A stretch of DNA of 64,000 nt from Ophiura sarsii (GCA_035610835.1 CM069455.1:40627944-40691943); one strand, 5' to 3'; shown: positions 22,304 to 34,185, numbered from the stretch's first letter. Notes: generated from the sequence alone by a model not told the origin. Numbers and translations: made by a program.

Positions 22304-22511
22304 GTGCATCCACACGGGCGTGCTAATCCTAACTGCAGCTCGTGTTAAGCGCGTTACTCCTGAGAAATCTCAGGATTAAATCGGGTCGGAGTAATGTCGG
22401 ATTAGTTAACACGGGTGCCGTCCACACGGTCACTACTCGGAAGTTTAACATGGACAATCGTTAATCCGATCTTACTCTAGACGAATTTACGCCTGTCTGA
22501 ACGCAGCTTTA

Positions 22512-23004
22512 GTAGCTGTTTCTAGTGTGACCATAAACATTTATTTAGGCTTATTTATTCATTTCAAGCAAAATATAGTAACATTTAGACACTTTTAATC
22601 AAATTTAAATCTAAAAATAAAAATAATTAAAAATAAATAAATATGCGACCCTAGTTTTTACGATTTTAGGGTCGGTCGCTGAGGGCAACACAACTATTAT
22701 TATCTGGAATAGCCCAATAAGCTGTCCTGGTTCTATGTAAAAGAAAAATCAAGTTTTACATGGGACACTTTTTGACACGCCCTGTAATTCCTTACCCCTT
22801 ATACGGCAGAACCAATTACGAACGAATACCATGATACATAGTGGGTTTCCCCACGCTATGACCAACAAAGAGCTACAAAGAAACACGAGAAAGGTTATGC
22901 GAAATGCGATTTTTTTTTTAACGCAAAAAATGCTACGCGAAATGCGGTATCTTTTCTTTTCTTTTAATCTTACATGAGACGGTCTCTGTGAAATCTATAA
23001 GGCT
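22512..23004. other. AT-rich spacer upstream of the LINE
   Basis: GACACGCCCTGTA near 22780 resembles a mariner terminus. ACGCAAAAAATGCTACGCGAAATGC-type words repeat near 22895-22950. No gene is present. Confidence 0.35.
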
Positions 23005-23014
23005 ATATCTTAAC

Positions 23015-25235
23015 TATATCTATATCTGTGCAAAATGTAGAGGCATACAACACCTTTGTAACAGTGGGGTCTGACCACAGAATCATCACAGCGATGGTAA
23101 AGCTACGTCTGCGTGCTCCAAAGAAGAAGCCGCCTAATGCAGCACGGTCCTTGAACTTCAAAGCACTGTGTTTCAACAGAGACCTCCAGGATGAATATAC
23201 CATCAAAGTATCCAACTTCTTTGATCCTTTGGCCCAAGAGAAGAGCACCATGCCATTCCAAGAGAAGTACGACCTCCTCCAATCTTCCTGCATCAAGGCA
23301 GCAGAGGAAATCTTGCCCAAGAAACCAAGGAATACTTTCAAGAGCATATCACAGACCCAGAAAGTAAAAGCGGCAAGAGAAGCCTACATCTCGTCAACCA
23401 AGGTGGATAAAAACATGGCCAAACAAAAGTTGACAGATGCGTACATAGCAGAGGAGAAAGCATTACTGGAGTCCAGCATCGAGCAGGTACAACCAGCTTC
23501 TCTCTCCAGCAAACACAGCACTGCTTGGAAAATTGTGGACGACATCAGTGGAAGAAAGGATAGCAAGCGATCTATGCTCTCAGGCACGCCAGATGACAGG
23601 AAAGGTTCATGGTTGAAGCATTTCTCTACTCTTCTTGGGAAACCACCAACAGTACCAGACAGAGACTTCACCATCTCCAAGGTGGTTGATGATACACTAC
23701 CAATCTCAACCTCAGAGTTTACGTTAGCTGATCTGGAAGAAGCGCTTTCACAGTCAAAACCAGGAGGTGCCTTAGGACTGGACAGCATTCCACTTGAGCT
23801 CTGGAAGTCGGACACCTTTAAACCCCACCTTCTTCATCTGTGCAATCTTCTGCTACACCAAGAGAAACCTAAGCAATGGTCAACAGGTGGAATCATTCCC
23901 ATCCCAAAGAAAGGGGACCTATCAAAACCAACCAACTACAGGGGCATCACCCTTTATTGCAGCCAAGCTCTTCAAAAGGATGGTATTAAACAGGATAAGA
24001 CCATTTGTTGACCCCTTGCTGCGTTGGAACCAGAATGGCTTCAGACAGCATAGATCAACCGTCTCTCAAATACTGGCTCTGAGACGTATCATTGAAGGCA
24101 TGAAGACAAAGAATCTTCCTCTGGCAGTAGTATTCATAGATTACTCAAAAGCTTTCGATTCGATCCATCGTGAACGGATGTTCCAAATCCTACATGCGTA
24201 TGGTATTCCAGGAGTCATCATTGATGCAATCAAGGCTATCTACACAGATTCATCTGCCTTAGTGATATCTGCAGACGGTGATACCGAACCTTTCGAGATT
24301 CTGGCTGGAGTACTACAAGGAGACACCCTTGCTCCATTCCTCTTCATAGTGGTAGTAGATTACATCATGCGGCATGCCTTGAAGGACATCAACCAATCCA
24401 CCGGGATCGTTCTTGAGAGAAGGAAGAGTAGACGTCATCCAGAGCTACGCCTTCATGATTTGGACTTCGCTGATGACATAGCACTCTTGTCTTCATCCAT
24501 TGAGTCAGCTGAAATTCTGCTACAGCATATCGAAGAAGCTTCAAACTGTGTTGGCCTGCACCTTAATGTTGGAAAAACCAAGACTCTGCTAGTCGGCATC
24601 CCATCCTCCACAAATGTCACATCTCTGAGTGGTGCCAAACTTGACAACATCAAGGAGTTTAAGTACCTAGGATCGTCAATGCCAGACTCTTTCCATGACT
24701 TCAAGTGCCGGAAAGCTCAAGCCTGGGTTGCATGCAACAAGCTGGAGAAGATATAGAAATCTAAACTTGATAGGCCAACTAAAATCAAGTTTTTCCGAGC
24801 TTGCGTGGAAAGTATTCTACTATATGGTTCAGAGACATGGACAGTTACAAAGACTTTTGAGGACAGAATAAATGGATGCTACACACAGTTGCTGAGGAGA
24901 GTCCTTAACATCAGTTGGAGAGACCACAAAACTAATGAAGAGGTGTATGGTGAAATTCCTCCGCTGGCTAACTCAGTAAGGAAGCGACGGCTCCAGTTTG
25001 CTGGACACTGCCTACGAGCATCCGATCAACCCGTCTCCCGAGTGCTTTTCTGGACTCCAAGTGAAAGCCATTCATCCCGTGGCAGGAGATCCACCACCTA
25101 TCCTGACAGCATCTCAAAGGACCTTGATCTTGAACCCAATGAAGTTCAACAGCTTATGTTGGATAAACTTGCTTGGAGGAAATTTGTAACTGCTGCTTCC
25201 AATATTCCGTCCAAGGACGACCGATGATGATGATG
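23015..25235 (+). mobile_element. 5'-truncated LINE with 10-bp target-site duplication
   Basis: Direct repeats ATATCTTAAC at 23005-23014 and 25236-25245 bracket the insert. The 3' end is a (TGA)n run (25223-25235), as in RTE/CR1-type LINEs. The insert opens inside the endonuclease domain, so about the first half of the element is missing. It holds the RT reading frame described in the next entry. Confidence 0.9.
23028..25227 (+). pseudogene. LINE endonuclease C-terminus plus reverse transcriptase (broken)
   Basis: The first frame (23028-23965) begins with GSDHRIITA, the catalytic Ser-Asp-His end of an AP-type endonuclease, and continues into the RT N-terminus (KPTNYRGIT). A frameshift near 23955-23965 moves the frame to IAAKLFKRMVLNRI. 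It then carries FIDYSKAFDSIHRERM (RT motif A), GVLQGDTLAPFLF (motif B) and DFADDIALLSS (motif C). A TAG at 24754-24756 falls where this family usually has Trp (KI-stop-KS). The C-terminal piece after it has ESILLYGSETW and runs to 25227. The ATG at 23028 is accidental. One frameshift plus one nonsense codon make it inactive. The clade is not settled (RTE/CR1-like). Confidence 0.9.
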
Positions 25236-25245
25236 ATATCTTAAC

Positions 25246-25655
25246 ACAACCATAGTAGAAACAAATCACATTTGGTTGAACTGTATTTAACTTCTATATT
25301 TGTATGTGGCAATTTTACTCTTGTAAGCAAGAAAATTGAAGCTGATATCCGGTGGGGGGGGGGGGACATGCCGCAACAGTGGGTCGTTTTTTCATGAGAC
25401 ATCCTTAGCCATGGGTAGGCTTTTCAACTGAAAAAACCTTAGACATGGGTCCTGTTTGTCTATTTTCGCGAAAATTTGCCAAAATTAGGTCTATTTTCGC
25501 GAAAATTTGGTCAAAATGGTACCGATTTTTCCAAAATCACCCTTAGAAATGGGTAGGGGTTTTGAATCTCCAGCGGCACACCCCGACCAAACCAAATCCG
25601 AGTACGACCCCCCCCCCCCCCGGGCTGAAATGGAATTTTTTATTTTTTATTTTGC
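25246..25655. other. Spacer with G10 and C11 tracts
   Basis: No gene is present. The stretch 25370-25560 contains imperfect repeats of AAAATTTG(C/G)(C/T)CAAAAT and TTAG(A/C)(C/A)ATGGGT. Confidence 0.35.
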
Positions 25656-25659
25656 TTAA

Positions 25660-25866
25660 CACTTTCCACGCGGGAGTCGTCTGCAGACGACTGTTCCAAA
25701 AATTTACAAAATGTTTTAAAAATCAACATGAGAAATGCATCAAAATAAGTACAAACATGCCAAGTACTTGGTTCAGTAATTCTTAAGATAGACTTTGAAA
25801 TTTGGGAAAGCTTTCTGAAAAATATGTGTGTATAATATGGTCAAACTAATTACCGCGTGGAAAGGG
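25660..25866 (-). mobile_element. CACTTTCCACGCGG miniature element (copy 6)
   Basis: TTAA-CACTTTCCACGCGGG on the left, CCGCGTGGAAAGGGTT on the right. Near the left end is the perfect palindrome GTCGTCTGCAGACGAC (25677-25692). The interior is inverted relative to copy 1. Confidence 0.85.
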
Positions 25867-27469
25867 TTGATATCATCATAAACATACTGCACATATTGTA
25901 GATTTTTCAGATATTTCGTGACATATAGATGAGGTGACCGTTGTTTACATCCAATGTTTATCAACAAACGCAACGGGCGAAGGGACTGGACTATCGATAC
26001 ACGCGTGAGGGAACAGCATATGACTACAACACTGTCCGCTATGCCGTATTGCCCTTTATAATGCTTTGGCGCAAGTTTTAAAAGCAGGGGTCCTAAACAA
26101 AACAGGATGCGTGCGCAAACTGCCGGGTACTGTTAATGAAAGAATCGGGTTGACAAAGTTTGAAAATTCTGACACCCTGAATTGGATTTTCTGCCCAATG
26201 GCATTTTAGCCCCATTTTGAGCCATACAATCATATTAAATCGTTTAAATTGTCTCTGTTTCTAAAGGCCCAAAATGGGATTCTTTGCATCAATGATTTTT
26301 GAATCCAGTCCAAATATCATTGATATACAGCATTGGTATTGTGTAGATTCAACCAAAAATCAACCACCTCATTCTGAATTACGAGGGGGGTCACAGAAAA
26401 AAGTACCCCTACGAGGCATTGTTTTTGTGACGAAAAGGGGGCAATCTTAAATGTTAATAGGATTTTATCCCAGCAGTGAATTGAAAAAAATCTTTCATAG
26501 CCGAATAGCTAAATCACTTGTCTCTTTAGAAAACGTAAATCTGTTCTGGGGAAATGTTTCTAGATACACCCAATTCAGCGTTTCTATGAGGCATTTTAGA
26601 CATTGTAAAACAATTGATGAAATATGATTTATTTGAGATATTGTTGTAACACAGGAATGTAATTCAATCAAATAGGTCACAGACTTTATGAATTTATTTA
26701 TATTTGTATCTAAATGTTTTTTTCTAGACATAAAATATTTTCTAAGTGTTTTGAAATAAGATATTGTTGTTTTGATTTTAAAAGGTTACACAACCATACA
26801 TTGCTGCTTCTGAGCAGCGATAGCTATATTCCAAAGTCTCTCACATCAGAGAACTGCAGCAAAGGTTTGTTTAATCAAAGGTAACGGTATTTTGAAGCAA
26901 TCAGTGTTTCTAGATTGTATAGTAGTATAAATTAGACTCAATAGTTTGCTTAGAATAGGTCAGGTTCAAATACAAATAGCCTACGTCAATCAGTTTTTAT
27001 ATCATTAGTTTGAAATACATTAATCCTAGCGTCAATCATACTGGAAATGTGGAATCGCCTAAGGGTAAAACAAAAGGGTTTTTATTTTAGAGTATTTTCT
27101 CCAAACGGGGGGATGACTGATTCATGGGTGGTGTGTGCTATAATATATATTCTACTATAGGGACTATAACAATTGGACTATGACAATTGAATTTACATTA
27201 TCACCCTTGATATAAATGTGTGGCCCAGCTAGCATGGCTAGTTCTACTGATAGTATACTGATCTTTGGCAGAACATGCACAACTTGATATCAGAGAGACT
27301 CAGAATGGTGTGCTAGGCAAGGAAAAGCTGTAAAAAAGATGCCAGGACAAACAGCCTGAAACAAGTAACAAGAAAAAGTAGTACTACCAATGACAGGAAA
27401 GATAACCTGAAAAGTGGAAGCTGTCAACATGACCCCTGGCCCCTGGGCCAGGTCAAGTGACCTGGGACA
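25867..27469. other. Gene-poor spacer
   Basis: No domain-bearing frame, element end or RNA gene was found over these 1.6 kb. The minus frames at 25773-25973 and 26495-26731 lack any family feature. Confidence 0.35.
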
Positions 27470-28245
27470 AGTTCCAACAAGCGCAACAAGTAACCTGAAA
27501 CAAGTTCCAACAAGTGCAACCAATACAAAAGCAACAAATAACCTGATGACAAGTTCCAACAAGTGCAACCCATACAAAAGCAACAAGTAACCTGAAACAA
27601 GTTCCAACAAGCGCAACCCATACAAAAGCAACAAATAACCTGAAACAAGTAACAACAAGCGCAACCAATACAAAAGCAACAAGTAACCTGAAACAAGTAA
27701 CAACAAGCGCAACCAATACAAAAGCAACAAGTAACCTGAAACAAGTAACAACAAGCGCAACCAATACAAAAGCAACAAGTAACCTGAAACAAGTAACAAC
27801 AAGCGCAACCCATACAAAAGCAACAAATAACCTGATGACAAGTTCCAACAAGCGCAACCAATACAAAAGCAACAAGTAACCTGAAACAAGTAACAACAAG
27901 CGCAACCAATACAAAAGCAACAAGTAACCTGAAACAAGTAACAACAAGCGCAACCCATACAAAAGCAACAAATAACCTGATGACAAGTTCCAACAAGCGC
28001 AACCAATACAAAAGCAACAAGTAACCTGAAACAAGTAACAACAAGCGCAACCAATACAAAAGCAACAAGTAACCTGAAACAAGTAACAACAAGAGCAACC
28101 AATACAAAAGCAACAAGTAACCTGAAACAAGTAACAACAAGCGCAACCCATACAAAAGCAACAAATAACCTGATGACAAGTTCCAACAAGCGCAACCCAT
28201 ACAAAAGCAACAAGTAACCTGAAACATGAATGAGCGCAACCAATA
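27470..28245. repeat. 48/49-bp minisatellite (about 16 units)
   Basis: The unit is AGCGCAACCAATACAAAAGC, then AACAAGTAACCTGAAACAAGT and AACAAC. Spacing is 48 bp in most units (for example 27611 to 27659). A variant unit carrying ATAACCTGATGACAAGTTCC is 49 bp. The plus strand almost lacks TTA, CTA and TCA, so the minus strand is open in all three frames. The long hydrophobic minus frames (27290-28348, 27424-28263, 27453-28151) are therefore composition artefacts. Confidence 0.95.
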
Positions 28246-28756
28246 CAAAAGCAACAAAACCAAAGAAAGAAATTAACAAGAGATCATTAAACGAGCAATC
28301 TACGAGAGAAGTGACAAAGGAGAGTAGAAATTGGAAACATACATACAACAGTGACAGAATTAATCAAGGAGTACCAAACAAGGATACTCTTCGAACCTCT
28401 TAGTCCGACGTTACTCATAAGGATAAAACACCACAAATACCAGTGCTTCTTAAATACATGTACACAAACGCAGATAATCTACTCAACAAGAGAAATGAGC
28501 TACAGACGCACATTACAACCAAGCAACCCGACATTGTAGCAGTTACAGAAGTCTTTCCTAAAAATGGTCAAGATGAGGTTCAAGATGCAGAGTTAGAACT
28601 AGACGGATATGACTGCTTTTCAACTACTAGGGGTACATCAAGAAACACTTGAAAGCATTACAAGTTGATGATCTATCAAGTGATAACTTCAAAGAAAGCA
28701 TTTGGTGTAAGATAAAACTAAAAGAAAACGACAAGCTACCAGTGGGCTGCATAATA

Positions 28757-29830
28757 CGAGGGTCATTCAGTAAGTTCTACCTCCTACCTCATAACTTTCT
28801 TATTATATAAGCCAGTCTTGTGAAATATCACACAATTGTCGCTTAGAACCTTTGCTACAAATTCATTGTAAATTGATCTGAGTACTGGTTGTACTTTTCT
28901 TGAGGTGCAGTGAAAACCAACCTTACATTTAGTGTGACGGAAACGGATGAAAAACAGCAACAAATCGCCGAAGTGCTATTCATTTGGCCTATTGTAAGAA
29001 GCAAAACATACCTTTCGGTCAATTATAACCGTTCGAAAATGTCATATATATCTTTAACAGACCATAAACATTGAATGTGGCTGATTTCTTTGAAAATATT
29101 ATGCCCCCTGATTATCTAGAACTAGATCGGGACAACCATACGTTTACCCCTTTCCTAGAGCATCCTGCAAAAGGCATATTTAATTTTCATGAGAACCAAG
29201 TGATTTTCAATATATACCAGACTAAATAGAGGAATTACAAGTCTCCCAAAGAGATAATTTTCTATCATTTACTACCTGATTGACTATTCTGAAGGTGGCA
29301 CATAATGAAAACTCATAAAGTGACTAATATGTTAAAGATTTAACGTCGAGGCATCACTGTGGCTTGAGTTGTAACAACGAAAATGATACTGATTATCAGT
29401 ATTCCAGTATGGCAAAGGCATAGCAATACATTTAAGTTGATATTACACTATTTGCGAGCCTATAAGAGTTAATTTGCTTACAATATCATTCAAACATGAT
29501 AATACTATACTTTTATCAGATATCATTCATTGATTTCCATTTTCAGTATTAAAATCATGCTATTAAATCAAACCATATAATACGGAACCCCCCCCCCCCC
29601 CCCCCCCCGAAAAAACATGCATTTATTTTTAAGGTAATTTTCCGTTTCCGTTGTCCAAAATCGCTCTCCGGATCTGACCGCATCATATGAAAAGTAAAAC
29701 AGATATCGATTATCATTTAATATAAATGTGTAGCTACGATTCAGAGCTATAATTATGAAAAAGTCATGAGATTGACATTCATATTAGCAATGTTATGAGG
29801 GAGGAGGTAGAACTTATTGAATGACCCTCG
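28757..29830. mobile_element. 1.07-kb mariner-like element, non-autonomous
   Basis: Ends CGAGGGTCATTCAGTAAGTT and AACTTATTGAATGACCCTCG are flanked by TA (28755-28756, 29831-29832), with ~40 bp of inverted repeat. The interior has GGTGCAGTGAAAACCAACC and other mariner-like words near 28910-28980 but no continuous transposase frame. It carries a C21 tract at 29588-29608. It inserted into the LINE endonuclease sequence. Confidence 0.85.
29588..29608. repeat. Poly-C tract, 21 bp
   Basis: An uninterrupted C run inside the mariner-like element. Confidence 0.95.
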
Positions 29831-30800
29831 TAGAAGCCCTAACTCATCAAGCGAGAACAATGAGCATTTATGTCAACTCATCAATAGAGCCAGCAACAGA
29901 GGAAACTCCCACACAGTAATCCTAGGCGATTTCAACTATCCGGAAATAGACTGGGAAAGTTGGACAAGCAGCAAGGCAACCGTAAGTCATCCAAGTTGGA
30001 TGACTTAGACAAGCTAAGCGAATGGTCGGATAAGTGGCAACTACGATTCAATGTATTCAAATGTGGCATCATGCACTACGGCCAGCAGAAAGAGTCTCAC
30101 ACATACAGTATGGCAGAAAATAACGAAAGAAGAAACTTGGATGTCCTACCTGAGGAGAGGAGTGAAATTTGACCCAACCCTTAACTTCAGTAAGCATGTG
30201 GCGATGGTAGCAAATAAAGCAAACAGAATAGTTGGCATCATCAGAAGGACTTTCAACTACATGGATGAGGATGCTCAAAATACTGTACAAGACACTCATC
30301 AGACCAAACTAGAAAGAAAGAGGACATAGTATAGCCTCCTTGTTTAAGACATAATAAGTAAACATCATAATATAAATTAAAAAAAACATCCTGGAGTTTG
30401 GTTGCAATTGTACTTCACCTGTTTAAATGTAATCAATTTTACATATGCAGCCAATCTTACATCTTGACCTCAGATGACATTTGACCTTGGTATGTGACCT
30501 TTGACCTCATTCACATATGAAGGTTTCCATGTTGCATCTATGAACCAAGTTTAGTTGCAATTGGTCATTGTATGGAAAAGAAATGGAAAAAACCCAAAAA
30601 GTGTGTACAAAAAGTGTGTACCAATTATTGACACGGACAGACGTGACACACAGACAAAGGATGCAGCCACAAGGTCTCTATCCTACGGACGACCTGAAAA
30701 AACCCCAATTTTTAGGTCAAAATCACATTTCGTGGGAGGTTTTGGACTACTTTTGCAGAATTTCAAATGACAATAGCACCAGTAAGCATTGCTGGATTAA

Positions 30801-30900
30801 CACTTTCCAAGCGGCTATGGAATAATGTTAACATATTTGTGAAAACAAATTGTGAACTTTTGTGACTGTCGTCTTGCGGACGACCGCTGCGTGGAATGGT
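30801..30900 (+). mobile_element. CACTTTCCACGCGG element, internally deleted copy 7
   Basis: TTAA-CACTTTCCAAGCGGC starts it and GCTGCGTGGAATGG-TTAA ends it. Only ~100 bp remain, with ACTGTCGTC..GACGACC near the right. The downstream 60 bp (30900-30960) match 41940-41990 in inverse orientation, so this copy and copy 9 share flanking sequence. Confidence 0.75.
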
Positions 30901-30960
30901 TAACATGATTCTTCTTGCACAAAATCATATTTGTTGCCAAGATTTTTATATGTTACTTAA

Positions 30961-31201
30961 AACACTTTCCACGCGGCTACTATTTTTACCATACACAGAA
31001 CTGATTTTTCAGAAACCTTTCTCAATTTTCAAAGTTTATCTCAATGATTACTGACTCAATACTAGGCATGCTTGTACTTATTTCAATGCATTTCTCATGG
31101 TGATTCTAAATATGGTAATGAAATTCAATAGTTTTGACATTTTTTAAACATTTTGTGAAATTTTGGAATGTCGTCTGCAGCCGCCTACCGCGTGGAAAGT
31201 G
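30961..31201 (+). mobile_element. CACTTTCCACGCGG miniature element (copy 8)
   Basis: ACACTTTCCACGCGGC and CCGCGTGGAAAGTG are flanked by TTAA (30957-30960, 31202-31205). The interior is collinear with copy 1 (CAGAAACCTTTCTCAA, TCAATGCATTTCTCATGGTG, GTCGTCTGCAGCCGCC). Confidence 0.9.
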
Positions 31202-31205
31202 TTAA

Positions 31206-32394
31206 CGCATCGATACTCAATTTCTAATGTTCGAATTTTGGGCACTTTAAGGACATTTTGCAGAATTTCGAAGTTTTTAAAATTTCTTTCATTGATCATG
31301 AGATATTAATGAGACTATTTATGTTTCAAATTATGTTAAAAGTATATATATGCGATGTTTAAAAACCCATTGAACCATGAAACTGATTACGCAATGGCGT
31401 GCCCATCCTATAATAAACCTTTGTAGGTCCAAAATTGCCGAATTTTAGGGGAATGGGTGAAAACACGTTTCAATTTGGAAATAACAATAGGCCCCAATTG
31501 TCTTTTTATCTGTCACGCATAGTGCATCGTATATCAGGTAAACTCACAAAGTAATATGTATTGGGTTATATCCTCTAGGGAATTGCCCAGTGTACTGTTA
31601 TTGACATTTTGATACTTTGAAAGCCCTATTTTTGTCTTAATTTAGGCCCAAATTAAACATGGTCACCCCCCCCCCCCCCCCCCCCCCCCCCCGACATGAT
31701 TTGATTTCAATGACAAATGGGTTTTAAAACTATTGTTTAAACTTTATTTTGTTAAGCCCCTGATTGATAAAACAAGCTTAGATATTTACGGTTTGTATTA
31801 GTCCCATCTAATCAAAAGCGATTTTGTCCTCACGAGGTGCCCTTGTTTCGGATGTTTGCGTTTTGCATTTGGTTGGAATATTTCAGAGGGGGACGGCCAC
31901 TAAATTGCCCTGCCTCGGCCCCTTACGGCAGATAACCCTAAAGCGGTATTGAGCTGTGTGCCTTGGTGTTCTATCTAATTTTGTGATTGGCCATATTAAT
32001 ATTCATGCCCGATATTTGTCCAATTGGGTGGCGCGTTTTATTGGGTTTGTTCAATGTCTGGTTGGAGGTAGTCACGTTGCTTGGTGAAAATCCCACCCAA
32101 CCCACCCAGTTATCCATACTGGAGTTGATTGGGTCGTTTTCAGGCATAATAAGTCCTGGTTTGGCCGGCTTGGGTCTGAGCCGGACTCGGCCGATGACTG
32201 GCGGGTTTTTTGTGTAAGGGCTGGGCAGGTTTTTGTAGGGGGATAAGGTCTGGACCTTATTTGTTGTGCTCGTTTCATGGTTTGGCCCGTGTATTTGTGG
32301 AAGGCTAGAGGTGCTCCTTTTGGAGGTCTCGATCCTTTCAAATCGTGGGTCGGATCCAGATCCCCGTCCTACGTAGGTTTGGCTTATATTTATT
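31206..32394. other. Spacer with C27 tract
   Basis: A 27-base C run lies at 31666-31692. The open frames at 31987-32217 and 32277-32477 have no recognisable domain and no supporting splice context. No element ends were found. Confidence 0.35.
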
Positions 32395-32600
32395 GTTTTC
32401 TAAGGCATGGTGTATTGTTTACTAAAGCATGGTGTATTGCATTATTGTATACTAAAGCATGGTGTATTCTTTACTAATATTGTATACTAATTCATGGTGT
32501 ATTGTATACTAAAGCAGGGTGTATTCTTTACTAAAGCATGGTGTATTGCATTATTGTATACAAAAGCATGGTGTATTATTCTTTACTAAAGCATGGTGTG
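32395..32600. repeat. Minisatellite of ACTAAAGCATGGTGTATTGT
   Basis: About eight irregular copies of (T)ACTAAAGCATGGTGTATT, separated by TGTT, GCATTATTGTAT or CTTT spacers. Unit length is ~20-32 bp. It is not coding. Confidence 0.9.
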
Positions 32601-32637
32601 AGTAAAATCAAAAACAAGAAAATGTGTACCAGCTTAC

Positions 32638-33109
32638 GGGGGCACAGCACTAAATATACCGCCCATTGGATTACGTGTAAATTATAGTTAAAAGAGTCGC
32701 GATTTTGGGTTCTTAGTAACTCTTTTTGGAATGTCTCGAATGCTTTATTCTAACAAACAAATACTCAAATTTGATAAAATCGTCAAGAACAGATACCCCT
32801 TCCAATTAGACTTTACGATATGATCATTTAAACAGCGCCACCCCTATTTTCAGCCCGCACGCTCGCCTTCTGACCGCCTCCGATCATGTGTGTTCATCCA
32901 CGTGATAAATTTTTGGTACAATTGAAAATCATTATTTTGCAATATCCTGAGCAAAGTATAAGAGATCATCTTTCAATTTAATTATAAAATGCTACCCTCA
33001 CGCCAAACTTATTCCCAAAGGATCCCAATTTATCACAAACTCGGTTTTTGTTTTTGCCGGAACTTACTACCATTACACAAAACGAGGAGTGATTTAGTGC
33101 TGTGCGCCC
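32638..33109. mobile_element. TIR element with GGG(G/C)GCACAGCACTAAAT ends and TTAC duplication
   Basis: The left end GGGGGCACAGCACTAAAT pairs with the right end ATTTAGTGCTGTGCGCCC. The 4-bp direct repeat TTAC (32634-32637, 33110-33113) flanks them. The 472-bp interior has no transposase. A shorter inverted copy lies at 45226-45375 and shares the GGCGGTCAGAAGGCGAGCG/GTTTAAATGATCATATCGTA region. The superfamily is uncertain. Confidence 0.7.
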
Positions 33110-33320
33110 TTACGATAGTATAGAATACTTCTCCATGCACAACAACGGGAACCCCACAACAACCAAATCACTGTCGCATAATATCTATACGAATTTCAAA
33201 CAGTGCGCATTTTGCTATGATCTTTCATGCAATACAAAAAAATATGATTAATTTACAACAACTACCAACAATGACATTGGTAGTAACAAAAAGCAGCAGG
33301 GGATCCTAAGTATGTTTTAT

Positions 33321-34000
33321 TTATTTATGTATTTATTTATTTGAACATACACTTTTACAACAGTGGCACCCGTCTACCCGACGGTGCGTTCATAATATAT
33401 ACATACAATAATTGACAAAAACGAAAGAACATTAAAAATTATTATATAGTCATGTATACAATAGTCTCAATAGATTCACTTTGAGTTCATACTATTACAT
33501 CTAACAGCCCACGCACGTTTAAGGTATGATTTGCAGAATTGGTCAAGGATAGCGTATGCAGAACGGGCAGCTTTAGTGTGTCTGTAAGGCGTGGTGATAT
33601 TAATTGGACAACCTAGCATTATATACAATTTTGAGTCCAGATTACTGATAATAAATTCCAGCCAAACATCACTAAAACCATCGTTGCATAGGTTATTTTC
33701 GAGTTTGATATATTCCTCGACCCTTATCTCATTCAGTGATCTACATGTAAATAAGAAATGTCTTAAGTCTTCCATTGAATCATCATTACAAAGCATACAT
33801 TTACCATCCTTATTATTTGAAGACCATTTGCGTATTCTATGTTCCAATGGAAGCGTGTTTGATCGCGCTTTGAATTTTAGACTACAACCAAAGAAATCAG
33901 TTTTGTCTAAAAGATAGTCTTCCAATTGAACGGGTTTTTTAAACTGCAAATAGTCGCTAAGAGAAGATTTTTCCCTAACAGTGTTACTCCATACATTATG
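33321..34000 (-). mobile_element. 3' fragment of a LINE with 13-bp target-site duplication
   Basis: AAGTATGTTTTAT at 33308-33320 and 34001-34013 is a perfect 13-bp duplication. On the minus strand the 3' tail is AAATAAATAAATACATAAAT-like. The insert holds only the polymerase C-terminus (next entry). Confidence 0.9.
33476..33949 (-). pseudogene. LINE polymerase C-terminus with zf-RVT-type zinc knuckle
   Basis: The 157-residue frame contains KARSNTLPLEHRIRKW, then CMLCNDDSMEDLRHFLFTC. This is the Cys-x2-Cys...His-x4-Cys knuckle found after the RT domain in several LINE clades. The frame is open upstream to about 33995 (SLSDYLQF), where the insertion is truncated. No RT catalytic motif is present. 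It is intact as far as it goes, suggesting a recent truncated insertion. Confidence 0.85.
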
Positions 34001-34185
34001 AAGTATGTTTTATCCTGCTATACTTAAATTACGGACCTGTTAACTTATTTTAATTTAATATATATTTTGTCGCTACACATATGGCATAGTGCAGCCTCCA
34101 TTATTATTATACTATGCATGCTAGGGCATCAATGACACCAGAACACACAATTAAATATGTGTGTGTATAATAATAGTATAATATT

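Larger units (their letters stand above)
21123..22511. mobile_element. TIR element with TTCAGACGGGC-type ends, split by a hAT
   Basis: The left end AAGGCATGTTCAGACGGGC, followed by ATAAAT, pairs with the right end GCCTGTCTGAACGCAGCTTT. GTCCACACGGT words repeat near both ends (21212, 22309, 22430). A hAT at 21347-21991 is nested inside. An intact-looking 64-codon frame at 22112-22303 is the only coding hint. The terminal duplication is not resolved. Confidence 0.5.
28440..30330 (+). mobile_element. CR1-like LINE remnant, split by mariner-like element and internally deleted
   Basis: 28452-28650 encodes YMYTNADNLLNKRNELQTHI followed by PDIVAVTEV, the start of a LINE endonuclease. After the insertion at 28757-29830 the endonuclease resumes as SPNSSSENNEHLCQLI and VILGDFNYPEIDWESW. 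The frame then jumps, near 29975-30005, directly to LDDLDKLSEWSDKWQLRFNV, which normally follows the RT catalytic motif. Most of the RT is deleted. The C-terminal remnant (FSKHVAMVANKANRIVGIIR) decays by 30330. Start, frame and catalytic core are all lost. Confidence 0.85.

Noticed and set aside
27290..28348. 352-residue hydrophobic minus-strand frame (and overlapping 279- and 232-residue frames)
   Set aside because: It is a by-product of the 48/49-bp minisatellite, which leaves all three minus frames open; no independent coding evidence.
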